47,126 nucleotides of DNA from Mycobacterium neglectum (GCF_002591975.1 NZ_NVQE01000044.1:1-47126), one strand, 5' to 3'; counted from the first letter of the stretch, positions 25,832-34,232 are shown. A program made the numbers and translations. The notes: a model not told the origin generated them from the letters alone.

Positions 25832-26775
25832 GGCCCGTCCTCCCGATAGCGGATCGACCAGGATGCTGAAAACGCCTCGCCCGGCGCCAGCCAACGCAGG
25901 CCGGACTGGCTGTTGAACGCGTCGGCCGGTGCAGTCATCGGTTCCACCGCCACTGCGGTGACCACTCTGCCTGCACGGGGGTAGCGCCGGGTGACGAATA
26001 CGTGCACATGGCCGAATGTCTGGTCCGCGCACAGTGATACAGATCGTCCGTCGGGCGCATAAAGGGTGTGTGTGCTGGTCCCGGCGACAATGTGCAGATC
26101 GGTCCACGCATCATCGAGGTCGAGTTCTGCTACTGCGCATCCGGAGCGCAGGTCCCACCGGGTGCCGTCCACCCGGTGCACTCCTACCGGATTGAGGCGC
26201 GAATCGACCTCGATGTGGGAGTCGGCGGCAACGGTGAGGATGAGCTGGTCCGCGGGCACGTCGCCGACTGTCAGGAACGGATGTGCTCCCAGCGCGACGG
26301 GCGCACTGGCATCACCTGAGTTGCGCACGAAGTGGGTGACGCGCAAGCCGTCGTCGGTCAATACGTAGCGGACTTCGGTATGGAGGTGGAAGGGATAGCC
26401 GTGTTGTGGATGAACAGGTGCCGCGAGTGAGATTTCGCCGGGACCGCGATGCACGATCCGGTACTCGGTGAAGCACAGCAGGCCGTGTAGCGCGTTGCCC
26501 AGGTCGGGCTCGGTGATGTCGAGTTGGTGGGGGACGCCGTCGTGGCTCCACCGGCCGTCACGGATCCGGTTGGGCCACGGCGCGAGCGCGACGCCACTGT
26601 AGAACGGCCGGACGTCCCTCGTGTCGTAGTCAGGGCATAGAGCGACGCCGTCGACGGACAGGGACCGGATCCCCGCGCCGACACTGGTGATCACCGCTCG
26701 CACCGTGCGCGTCGACTGCAGACTGAGTTCATATTCGTCGCCGCATGTGCGAGGCGCGTCGCGTATCGTCGTCAC
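25828..26775 (-). CDS. galM: Aldose 1-epimerase (mutarotase)
   Basis: The 315-residue beta-sandwich epimerase interconverts alpha- and beta-anomers of sugars such as galactose and arabinose. Seen motifs are PNRIRDGRW, NALHGLL (catalytic-region histidine), YPFHLHTEVRYVL, LGAHPFLTVG and FGHVHVFVTR. I chose GTG at 26775 because it overlaps the araA stop (GTGA), the same junction used elsewhere in this operon; an upstream ATG at 26811 lies inside araA. It is the last gene of the minus-strand operon, and its stop overlaps the galK stop in a palindromic CTAG. Confidence 0.9.
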   Translation of the reverse strand: MTTIRDAPRTCGDEYELSLQSTRTVRAVITSVGAGIRSLSVDGVALCPDYDTRDVRPFYSGVALAPWPNRIRDGRWSHDGVPHQLDITEPDLGNALHGLLCFTEYRIVHRGPGEISLAAPVHPQHGYPFHLHTEVRYVLTDDGLRVTHFVRNSGDASAPVALGAHPFLTVGDVPADQLILTVAADSHIEVDSRLNPVGVHRVDGTRWDLRSGCAVAELDLDDAWTDLHIVAGTSTHTLYAPDGRSVSLCADQTFGHVHVFVTRRYPRAGRVVTAVAVEPMTAPADAFNSQSGLRWLAPGEAFSASWSIRYREDGP

Positions 26776-28283
26776 AGACCGACCGCCAGATGGTGATAAG
26801 CGTCGTTCCAACGCAATTCGCGGGCGAAGGATCGCATCGTGGTGTCGGCATCGATGACGAGCAACTCAGTCCCTGTCATTGTCGCGAAATCCTCGATCGA
26901 TTCGGTGCCCAGAGCGGTTGTCAGCACAGTGTGATGGGGTGCGCCGGAGGTCAACCACGCCTCCGTGGCGATCGCCCAATTCGGCAGCGGCTGCCAGACC
27001 GCGCACGCGACCGGCAGTTTGGGTAGCGGCGCATCGGGTTCAACGACACGAACCTCGTTGGCCACCAATCTGAATCGCGAACCCATATCGGCGATGCCGA
27101 CGATCACCGCGTTGGCGGGAGCCGCGGTGAACCTCAGTCGCACCGGGTCATCGCGGTCGCCGATCGACAGCGGATGAACCTCCAGGGTCGGGCGCGCACC
27201 CGCGATCGACGGGCACACCTCGAGCATATGGGCACCGAGTATGCGTTCCCGTCCCAGCGTCAGGTCGTAGGTGTAGTCCTCCATGAACGATGTGCCTCCG
27301 GGGAGACCCTCGGCCATCGCCTTGATGGTCCGCAGCATGACCGCCGTCTTCCAGTCGCCCTCGCCGCCGAACCCGTAGCCGTCGGCCATCAGCCGCTGAA
27401 CCGCCAGTCCGGGCAGTTGACGAAGTCCGCCAAGGTCCTCGAAATTCGTTGTGAAGGCCTGGAATCCGCCCTGCTCGAGAAATCGTCGCAGACCCAGTTC
27501 GATGCGTGCGCCGTCACGCAGTGATGAATGTCGGGACTTGCCGGGCAGCAGTTCGTCGGCCACCTCATAGCGATCGCGGTATTCCCGGATCAGTTTGTCG
27601 ACGTCTTCCTCCGCGACGCGTGCGACGGAGTCGACGAGGTCGTTGACGGCATAGCTGTTCACCGAAACGCCGAAGTGTGCTTCGGCTTCCACCTTGTCGC
27701 CGTCGGTCACCGCGACATTGCGCATGTTGTCGCCGAAACGCGCCACCTTCAGCGTGCTGATCTCGGCGCGGCCCAGCGCCGCACGTACCCAAGCGCCGAT
27801 CCGGCGCCGGGTCGCAGGGTCGCTGACATGACCGGCGACGGTCTTGCGGGGTACCGACAGTCGCGATTGGATGTAGCCGAACTCGCGATCACCATGCGCG
27901 GCCTGGTTCAGGTTCATGAAGTCCATATCGATGGTTGCCCATGGCAATTCGACACCGAATTGGGTGTGTAGGTGTAGCAGCGGGCGGTGCAGCTCACGCA
28001 GGCCGCGGATCCACATCTTGGCGGGGGAGAACGTGTGCATCCAGGCGATGACCCCAACGCAGTTCGGAGACCGATTGGCGTCGGAGATCAATGCGGCGAT
28101 CGCGTCGGAGGACACGACAGTTGGCATCCAGCGCACACGCAGCGGTATTTCGGCGGCGTCGTCGAGTACAGCGGCGATCTCGCGCGACTGGTTTGCGACC
28201 TGTTCGAGGGTTTCGGAGCCGTACATTGACTGGCTGCCGGTGACGAACCACACCTCGCTGTCGACGATGCGGGAACCGATCAT
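26772..28283 (-). CDS. araA: L-arabinose isomerase
   Basis: The 503-residue enzyme converts L-arabinose to L-ribulose. It begins EVWFVTGSQSMYGSETLEQVANQS, as AraA does, and has GVIAWMHTFSPAKMWIRGL, HTQFGVELPW, DMDFMNLNQAAHGDREFGY, FGDNMRNVAVTDGDKVEA, GGFQAFTTNFEDL, QRLMADGYGFGGEGDWKTA and GTSFMEDYTYDL with the active-site glutamates and histidines. Length equals the family norm of about 500. ATG at 28283 overlaps the LacI stop (ATGA). It is separated from araB and araD but sits with the YtfQ-type importer, which suggests that this importer brings in an arabinose form. Confidence 0.95.
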   Translation of the reverse strand: MIGSRIVDSEVWFVTGSQSMYGSETLEQVANQSREIAAVLDDAAEIPLRVRWMPTVVSSDAIAALISDANRSPNCVGVIAWMHTFSPAKMWIRGLRELHRPLLHLHTQFGVELPWATIDMDFMNLNQAAHGDREFGYIQSRLSVPRKTVAGHVSDPATRRRIGAWVRAALGRAEISTLKVARFGDNMRNVAVTDGDKVEAEAHFGVSVNSYAVNDLVDSVARVAEEDVDKLIREYRDRYEVADELLPGKSRHSSLRDGARIELGLRRFLEQGGFQAFTTNFEDLGGLRQLPGLAVQRLMADGYGFGGEGDWKTAVMLRTIKAMAEGLPGGTSFMEDYTYDLTLGRERILGAHMLEVCPSIAGARPTLEVHPLSIGDRDDPVRLRFTAAPANAVIVGIADMGSRFRLVANEVRVVEPDAPLPKLPVACAVWQPLPNWAIATEAWLTSGAPHHTVLTTALGTESIEDFATMTGTELLVIDADTTMRSFARELRWNDAYHHLAVGL

Positions 28284-29317
28284 GTCGTGTGTCCTTTCTG
28301 GCGCTCCGGCGCGGGGCCGCACGTGCTACCCCGTATCACCAGCTCAGGGGGTATCAGGGGGGTGGCCATCGAAACCCCGTTGAGAATTGCGGTGACAACG
28401 TCGATGGCCCGCTGCCCGACTAGATGGAAATCCTGGTGGATCGTCGTCAATGACGGATTGGTATAGGCCGACTCCGGGATGTCGTCGAACCCGACGAGGC
28501 TGACGTCCTGGGGCACTCGAAGTCCTGACTGCACAAAGGCGTGCAGCACACCCATCGCCATCTGGTCGTTGGCCGCGAACACTGCGGTGAAGTCGGCGCG
28601 GCTGGCGAGTCGGCGGCCGATCTCGTAGCCGCACGAGGGACTCCAGTCGCCTTCGAAGTCGGTGTCGACCGGCAGCCCGGCCGCGTGCATCACATCGACG
28701 TAGCCGGCGTGGCGGGCGCGGGCCTCAGTCCAACTTCGCGGGCCAGAGACGTGAACGATGCGGCGATGTCCGAGCTCGACCAAATGTTCGGTGGCCAGCC
28801 GTGCGCCGGCCATCTGATCGACACCGACCGAAAGCCCGCGACCGGACAGCTCACCCTCGACGACAACCAATGGCGTGGAAGTGGTTTCGGCACGCACCAC
28901 CGCAAGTGCGTCATGCTGCGTTGCGATCATGACGATCGCTTCGACCGATTGGCGGTCGAGATAGTCGAGGGCGTCGCGAAGTTCTTCGTGGGTGACCGCC
29001 GACAGCGTCACCACGCTACTGAAGTAACCGGCGGCCCTGGCGGCCTCTTGCAGCGAGTGCTGGATGCTGGCCGGGCCGTGCTGAGAGGTGTTACTGGCGA
29101 TGATGCCGATGGTCTTGGAGCGTCGGGTGACCAACGCGCGCGCGGCTGTGTTTGGCCGGTAGCCTAATGCCGCGATCGCATGCTCTACACGGGATCTGGT
29201 GGCCGGCTTGATGTTGCTGGATCCGTTGATCACTCGCGAAACCGTCTGATGCGATACCCCTGCCAGGCGCGCCACGTCCGCCATCACCGGGCGCCGCGAT
29301 GCCGGATCGGGGGTCAC
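28280..29317 (-). CDS. LacI-family regulator 2 (within transporter/araA operon)
   Basis: The 345-residue repressor has a LacI helix-turn-helix, MADVARLAGVSHQTVSRVINGS, whose recognition helix is identical to that of regulator 1, and a matching hinge (AARALVTRRS). Its sensor domain (IIASNTSQHGPASIQ..., FAANDQMAMGVLHAF, GFDDIPESAYTNPSLTTI) differs enough to suggest another ligand. The GTG start overlaps the yjfF stop (GTGA) and the stop overlaps the araA start (ATGA), so it is made from the operon it probably represses, a negative feedback design. Confidence 0.92.
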   Translation of the reverse strand: MTPDPASRRPVMADVARLAGVSHQTVSRVINGSSNIKPATRSRVEHAIAALGYRPNTAARALVTRRSKTIGIIASNTSQHGPASIQHSLQEAARAAGYFSSVVTLSAVTHEELRDALDYLDRQSVEAIVMIATQHDALAVVRAETTSTPLVVVEGELSGRGLSVGVDQMAGARLATEHLVELGHRRIVHVSGPRSWTEARARHAGYVDVMHAAGLPVDTDFEGDWSPSCGYEIGRRLASRADFTAVFAANDQMAMGVLHAFVQSGLRVPQDVSLVGFDDIPESAYTNPSLTTIHQDFHLVGQRAIDVVTAILNGVSMATPLIPPELVIRGSTCGPAPERQKGHTT

Positions 29318-30315
29318 GGTGACTTCCTGGACAGGGCGCGCTGCACCAGCACGAACAGCAGGAGTAGCACGCCGGTGACGATTCGTGTCCAGTACGAGTC
29401 GAGGTTCTGCGCGGTGACCAGGGTCTGTATGGTGCCGAGCACCAGTACGCCGATCACCGAGCCGATGACGAAACCGACTCCGCCGGAAAGCAACACGCCG
29501 CCGATCACCACCGCCGCGATGGCATCGAGTTCGAGCCCGACACCGTTGAGGCTGTATCCGGATAGCTTCTGCACGGCCAGCAGCAAGCCGGCAAGCGATG
29601 CGCAGAAGCCGCTGACCACATAGACCGACACGCGTGCGCGCGCCGCTGCCAGCCCCATGAGGGTCGCCGACTGGCGGTTACCTCCGATCGCGTAGATCGT
29701 TCGTCCGCCGCGAGTTTGGTGCAGCACGTACGCGGCCACCGCTACCACCACCAGCGCTACGACGACGGCGGGGCGGATGAAGTTCGCATCCCAGACATAC
29801 AGGTATTTCATACCGAGCCCCCGCAGGAAGGGGTCGTTGATCGGCAGGGTGTCGACGCTGACCACGTAGCACAGTCCGCGGGCCAGAAACATTCCGGCCA
29901 ATGTGACGATGAACGGCTGCACCTCGATGTACTCGATGATCAAACCCATGACCAGACCCAGCAGGGGACCGATCGCCAGCACCACCACGAGGGCCACCGG
30001 TGTGGGCCAGCCGGCCTGCAGGGTCTTGGCCAGGACGACGGTGGTTAGTGCGACAACCGATCCGACGCTGAGATCTATTCCACCAGTGAGGATCACGAAC
30101 GTCATTCCCACTGCGAGCACAATCAGATAGGAATTGTCGATGAACAGGTTCAGGAAGAGCTGCGTCGGACTCGCGAAGTCGTAGCGCATCACGACGAACC
30201 CGAACAATGCGACGAACAAGAGTGCCGATGCCAACGGCGAGATATATCGGCCCCGGAGGCGGTTGACTGCGGCGGGGGCGAGGAAACGGGGCCGCGGTGC
30301 GGTGTCGACACTCAC
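29314..30315 (-). CDS. yjfF: Sugar ABC permease, YjfF type
   Basis: The 333-residue CUT2 permease resembles E. coli YjfF, one of the two permeases of the galactofuranose importer. Matching stretches are LIVLAVGMTFVILTGGIDLSVGSV, FIVTLAGMFLARGLCYVVS, LPINDP, IYAIGGNRQSATLMGL and GVGLELDAIAAVVIGGVLLSGGVG. About nine or ten membrane segments are present. GTG at 30315 overlaps the stop of the YtfT-type gene (GTGA). It would form a heterodimeric channel with that protein. Confidence 0.9.
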   Translation of the reverse strand: MSVDTAPRPRFLAPAAVNRLRGRYISPLASALLFVALFGFVVMRYDFASPTQLFLNLFIDNSYLIVLAVGMTFVILTGGIDLSVGSVVALTTVVLAKTLQAGWPTPVALVVVLAIGPLLGLVMGLIIEYIEVQPFIVTLAGMFLARGLCYVVSVDTLPINDPFLRGLGMKYLYVWDANFIRPAVVVALVVVAVAAYVLHQTRGGRTIYAIGGNRQSATLMGLAAARARVSVYVVSGFCASLAGLLLAVQKLSGYSLNGVGLELDAIAAVVIGGVLLSGGVGFVIGSVIGVLVLGTIQTLVTAQNLDSYWTRIVTGVLLLLFVLVQRALSRKSP

Positions 30316-31448
30316 GAGGCGTTCACCTTCCCCGACGTTGTCGCGGCGTTCTCGGTCGCCGCGGGGTCGGGAGCCGCGGCGGGTTTGCGCGTCTGCCCCG
30401 CGGTGTCGTTACGGCCTTTGCGGCGCAACATCTGCCGGAACTTTGGCGCCTGTAGCAGGCACACCATGATGACCGCAGCGGCCTTGAAGACCAACGTGGT
30501 CTCCGGTGTGATGCCCGCGGTGTAGACCGTGGTGGTCAACGTCTGAATGATCAACGCGCCCAGTAGAGTTCCGGTCAGGCTGAACTTGCCACCCAGTAGT
30601 GACGTCCCGCCGATGACGACGGCCAAGATGGCATCCATCTCGATCCACAACCCGGCGTTGTTCGCGTCGGCAGCCGAGATGTTGGATGCGATCATCAGTC
30701 CCGCGACACCGGCGCACAACGCACAAAAGACGTACACGGCGAACACGATGGAGCGGTGCCGTACCCCGGCGAGCCTGCTTGCTTCGGGGTTGACGCCGAC
30801 GGCTTCCAACAGCATGCCCAATGCACTGCGCCGCGTAACCAGTCCGACGCAGACGAACACGCTCAGGCTCACCAGAACCGCAATCGGCAGCCCGAACGCG
30901 TATCCCGCGCCGAGCGCCTTGAACGGTTCACTGGTAACGGTGAGGATCTGGCCCTCGGTGATGAGCAGAGCGATACCGCGGCCGGCCGTCATCAACACCA
31001 GCGTTGCAATGATCGGTTGGATGCCGAAGACAGAGACCAGTGCGCCGTTCCACAGCCCGAGCACGGCCGCGGCACCCAGGGCCACGGCCATGGCTGTCGC
31101 GATGGCCGTGGCGCTTGCCGCGTCGGCCGCGGAGGCCAAATGTGAACATGCGAGCGCGCCGGAGATGGCGACCACCGCGCCTACTGAGAGATCGATTCCA
31201 CGCGAGGCGATCACGAGGGTCATCCCCAAGGCGACGAGCATGGTCGGCGCGCCGTTGCGCAGGATGTCGATCATGCTGCCGTACAGATGCCCGTCGTGTA
31301 CCCGAATTGACAGGAACTGCGGGGTGAGAACGACGTTGATGAGTATCAGTGCGAGCAAGGCCAACGCTGGCCAGATCAACGGTGAGGCAAGCATTTTCCG
31401 GACGGCAGGACTTTGCGTCGGGTTCTTCGTCAGCGCCCGCGCCATCAC
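30312..31448 (-). CDS. ytfT: Sugar ABC permease, YtfT type
   Basis: The 378-residue CUT2 permease matches YtfT in VHDGHLYGSMIDILRNGAP, LVALGMTLVIASRGIDLSVGAVVAISGA, IQPIIATLVLMTAGRGIA, GVNPEASRLAGVRH and GLWIEMDAILAVVIGGTSLLGG. A charged, alanine- and proline-rich C-terminal tail of about 40 residues is an addition. The start is GTG 31448 (GTGA overlap with the ATPase stop) or the next codon, ATG 31445. Confidence 0.9.
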   Translation of the reverse strand: MMARALTKNPTQSPAVRKMLASPLIWPALALLALILINVVLTPQFLSIRVHDGHLYGSMIDILRNGAPTMLVALGMTLVIASRGIDLSVGAVVAISGALACSHLASAADAASATAIATAMAVALGAAAVLGLWNGALVSVFGIQPIIATLVLMTAGRGIALLITEGQILTVTSEPFKALGAGYAFGLPIAVLVSLSVFVCVGLVTRRSALGMLLEAVGVNPEASRLAGVRHRSIVFAVYVFCALCAGVAGLMIASNISAADANNAGLWIEMDAILAVVIGGTSLLGGKFSLTGTLLGALIIQTLTTTVYTAGITPETTLVFKAAAVIMVCLLQAPKFRQMLRRKGRNDTAGQTRKPAAAPDPAATENAATTSGKVNAS

Positions 31449-32959
31449 CGGTTACCTGTTGCGATGAGTTCGGTGAGATCGGATACGGCACAACCGCCGT
31501 CGATCTCGGTCACCGTGAGGCCGTCGCGCAACACCGCGATGCGGTTGCTGATTCGGGCGACCTCGTCGAGTTCGGCGGAAATGAACAGCACTGCCATACC
31601 GTCGGCAGACAGCTCGGTGATCAGTTTCTGGATCTGGGCCTTGGCTCCGATGTCGATGCCGCGCGTCGGTTCGTCGAGTATCAACAGCCGCGGTGCCGTG
31701 ATCAGCCAGCGAGCGAGAAGCACCTTTTGCTGGTTGCCGCCACTGAGATCCTTGATGGCGATATCGGGTTCGGCGGGCCGGATGTCGAGCATTTCGATGT
31801 AACGCGTGACGAGTTCGTTCTTCGTCCGGCTCGACAGTGGCCTGGCGAACCCGCGTCGTGCCTGCAATGCCAGCACCAAGTTGTCGCGGACGGATAGCTC
31901 GGCGACGATCCCTTCACCCTTCCGGTTCTCGGAGCTGAACGCGAACCTGGCTGCGATGGCCGACCGAGGTGACCGGATGGACGTCGAGACGCCGTCGACG
32001 AGGATGCGTCCGCCGGTCGCCCGGTCGGCGCCGAACACCAGTCGGGCCAACTCGGTGCGGCCGGACCCGAGCAGTCCGGCAAGTCCGACCACTTCGCCCG
32101 CGCGGAACGTCAGATCCGTCGGCTTGATGCGCGGTGTCCGTGCGATCCGTTCGACCGACACGATCGGCGCCGCGCAAGTATCGACTCTGAGTTCTGAAGC
32201 TTCGTCGGCGATTTCGTCGAGAACGTCGAGTTCGCGGCCCAGCATCGCGGCGATGAGGCGATGAGGATCCAGGTCAGCTACCATCCACTCGCCGACGGTC
32301 TTTCCGTTGCGCAGCACCGTCATTCGGTCTGCGATCTCGTACACTTGGTCGAGGAAGTGGGAGACGAACAGCACCGCCGTGCCCGCATCGCGGAGTCGGC
32401 GAACGACGCGGAAGAGTTCGCTGACTTCGTCGGCGTCCAGGCTGGATGTCGGCTCGTCGAGGACCAGCACCTTGGCCGACACCGCGGTGGCTCGCGCGAT
32501 CGCGACCAGTTGTTGAACGGCAATCGGGTGTGAGCCCAGCGTCGACCTGGGATCGACGTCGAGTTCCAATTGGTTTAACAGGGTGCCTGCCTGATCGTGC
32601 AATGCCCGGTAGATGATCCGACCGAAGCGCCGTGGTTCGCGGCCCAGCAGGATGTTCTCGCCCACGGTCAGATTGGGGCACAGGTTGACCTCCTGATAGA
32701 CCGTGGAGATTCCGACGTCCTGCGCCTGGCGTGGTGTTGTGAACCGCTGCGCCGTCCCGTCGACGGTGATGACGCCGGAGTCGATGTCATACACACCTGT
32801 GAGCGCCTTGATCAGCGTCGACTTGCCGGCGCCGTTCTGGCCCATCAATGCGTGGACTTCGCCCCCGAACAACTGGAAGTCCACGCTCTCGAGCGCTTTG
32901 ACCGAAGGGAATGTCACGCTGATGTCGTGCATCTGCACGATCGGCGTGGTGGCAACCAC
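31445..32959 (-). CDS. ytfR: Sugar ABC ATPase, YtfR type
   Basis: The 504-residue double nucleotide-binding protein reads like E. coli YtfR: GQNGAGKSTLIKALTGVYDIDSG, GISTVYQEVNLCPNLTVGENILLGREPRRFG, KVLVLDEPTSSLDADEV, FVSHFLDQVYEIADRMTVLRNGK, MLGRELD, GLLGSGRTELARLVFG and LSGGNQQKVLLARWL. I placed the start at GTG 32959, four bases after the binding-protein stop, giving the usual length of about 500; ATG 33010 would overlap that gene by 47 bases and add 17 unrelated residues. It couples by GTGA to ytfT. Confidence 0.9.
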   Translation of the reverse strand: MVATTPIVQMHDISVTFPSVKALESVDFQLFGGEVHALMGQNGAGKSTLIKALTGVYDIDSGVITVDGTAQRFTTPRQAQDVGISTVYQEVNLCPNLTVGENILLGREPRRFGRIIYRALHDQAGTLLNQLELDVDPRSTLGSHPIAVQQLVAIARATAVSAKVLVLDEPTSSLDADEVSELFRVVRRLRDAGTAVLFVSHFLDQVYEIADRMTVLRNGKTVGEWMVADLDPHRLIAAMLGRELDVLDEIADEASELRVDTCAAPIVSVERIARTPRIKPTDLTFRAGEVVGLAGLLGSGRTELARLVFGADRATGGRILVDGVSTSIRSPRSAIAARFAFSSENRKGEGIVAELSVRDNLVLALQARRGFARPLSSRTKNELVTRYIEMLDIRPAEPDIAIKDLSGGNQQKVLLARWLITAPRLLILDEPTRGIDIGAKAQIQKLITELSADGMAVLFISAELDEVARISNRIAVLRDGLTVTEIDGGCAVSDLTELIATGNR

Positions 32960-32963
32960 GGGC

Positions 32964-33947
32964 TCAGTACTGCCTGCTCGGCAATGCTTCGATCGCCTGT
33001 TGCTGATCAAAGGTCTGGTCGGGCACCACGACGCGCTGTGGCACCGGTTCGCCGGCCACTACCTGCTGCGCCAACTCCATCAGTTGCGGACCGAGAAGGG
33101 GGTTGCACTCAACGAGAAAGTTGAACTTGCCTTCGGCCAGCGCACTCATACCGTCATTCGTCGCGTCGACGGCGACTATCTTGATGTCCTCGCCGGGTGC
33201 CTTACCCGCCGCCTGAATGGCCTCGACCGCGCCCAGGCCCATGTCGTCGTTCTGCGCGAACACGACGTCGATGTCGGGATTGGCCTTCAAGAACGCCTCC
33301 ATCACCTGCTTGCCGCCAGAGCGGGTGAAATCGCCTGTCTGCGAGGCGATCACTGTCAGGTTCGGCGCCACTGCGATGGCCTCATTGAATCCGGTGTTGC
33401 GATCGATGGCCGGATCGGCCCCGGTGGTGCCCTCGAGCACAACGATATTCACCGGCTGCGTCTGTCCCTGGTACTGATCGACGACCCATTGCCCGGCACG
33501 CTTGCCCTCGTCGACGAAGTCGGCGCCGACAAACGTTTCAAAAGCATCAGGCACCTGGGTGTCCACGGCCCGATCGGTCAAGATCACGGGAATGTTGGCG
33601 TTCTTGGCCTCTTGGAGTACGGCGTCCCAACCGGTCCGTACCACCGGACTGAAGGCGATCACGTCGACACCCTGCTGGATGAACGACCGGATCGCCGAGA
33701 TCTGATTCTCCTGCTTTCCATTCGCATCGGAGAATTTCAGATCGATGCCTGCGGCCTCGGCGGCCTCCTGCACCGACTTGGTATTGGCGGTCCGCCATCC
33801 GCTCTCGGCGCCGACTTGGGAAAAGCCCATCGTGATGGTGCCGTCGTCACCTCCGCCTCCGCCTCCGTCCGGCGCGGGCCCGCTTCCGCATGCTGCAGTC
33901 GCTGCGATCAGCGCCGCCCCAATCGCCGCCATCAACGCCTTTTTCAT
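32964..33947 (-). CDS. ytfQ: YtfQ-type furanose-sugar-binding lipoprotein
   Basis: The 327-residue binding lipoprotein has a lipobox (TAACG) and a glycine/aspartate-rich linker. It follows YtfQ in GFSQVGAESGWRTANT, KQENQISAIRSFIQQGVD, FSPVVRTGWDAVLQEAKNANIPVILTDR, GTTGADPAIDRNTGFNEAI, SQTGDFTRSGGKQVMEAFL and AQNDDMGLGAVEAI. E. coli YtfQ binds galactofuranose; a related system in Shewanella (GafABCD), as I recall, is specific for L-arabinofuranose, which would suit the araA gene in this operon. AAGGAG stands six bases before ATG 33947. It heads the seven-gene operon down to galM. Confidence 0.92.
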   Translation of the reverse strand: MKKALMAAIGAALIAATAACGSGPAPDGGGGGGDDGTITMGFSQVGAESGWRTANTKSVQEAAEAAGIDLKFSDANGKQENQISAIRSFIQQGVDVIAFSPVVRTGWDAVLQEAKNANIPVILTDRAVDTQVPDAFETFVGADFVDEGKRAGQWVVDQYQGQTQPVNIVVLEGTTGADPAIDRNTGFNEAIAVAPNLTVIASQTGDFTRSGGKQVMEAFLKANPDIDVVFAQNDDMGLGAVEAIQAAGKAPGEDIKIVAVDATNDGMSALAEGKFNFLVECNPLLGPQLMELAQQVVAGEPVPQRVVVPDQTFDQQQAIEALPSRQY

Positions 33948-34034
33948 CCGTCACTCCTTTGTGTCCGGCGGGTATCCCCAGAGATGTCTCGCATCACAAG
34001 AGAAGACGAAAGTGGCCCGCATTACAGAGCCAAA

Positions 34035-34064
34035 ATGTTAGCGTTCACTTTTTGAGGTTGTCAA
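34035..34064 (-). promoter_or_regulatory. ytfQ operon promoter with LacI-type operator
   Basis: On the minus strand TTGACA (34064-34059) and TAACAT (34040-34035) are 18 bases apart. The operator TGTTAGCGTTCACT (plus strand, 34036-34049) covers the -10. This is the same layout as at araB and the dehydrogenase gene, where the TAACA arm of the operator is also the core of the -10 box. Confidence 0.75.
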
Positions 34065-34101
34065 GGCTCGCATGCCCAGCTCATAGTGCTGTTGTCGAAG
34101 T

Positions 34102-34115
34102 TGTGATCGCTCACA
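34102..34115. promoter_or_regulatory. Second LacI-type operator upstream of ytfQ
   Basis: TGTGATCGCTCACA lies inside the longer inverted repeat GTTGTGATCGCTCACAAC (34100-34117). It is centred 66 bases from the operator that overlaps the -10. A pair of sites like this could support a repression loop. It differs from a CRP site, whose half-sites are six bases apart rather than four. Confidence 0.65.
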
Positions 34116-34136
34116 ACACCGCCGCGCCTGACCGTG

Positions 34137-34218
34137 TGTCGAGACTGTCGCCAGCTTCGCGGGGGCCCTGGCAGATCGCGATTTCCCGTGATTTCGCGAT
34201 CTGTCAGCAGTCTCGACA
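34137..34218. repeat. Nested inverted repeats (82 bp)
   Basis: The outer arms TGTCGAGACTG (34137-34147) and CAGTCTCGACA (34208-34218) are perfectly complementary. Inside them CAGATCGCGA (34172-34181) pairs with TCGCGATCTG (34194-34203). The element stands between the 3' end of the M23 peptidase gene and the island promoter. It may terminate transcription from the peptidase gene, or be a dispersed palindromic repeat. No gene is visible in 33948-34232 apart from this element and the operators. Confidence 0.7.
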
Positions 34219-34232
34219 AGGAGGTGGGCCGG

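Noticed and set aside
34100..34117. CRP site upstream of ytfQ
   Set aside because: The half-sites TGTGA and TCACA are four bases apart, not six, and the sequence fits the LacI-type operator consensus of the island instead.
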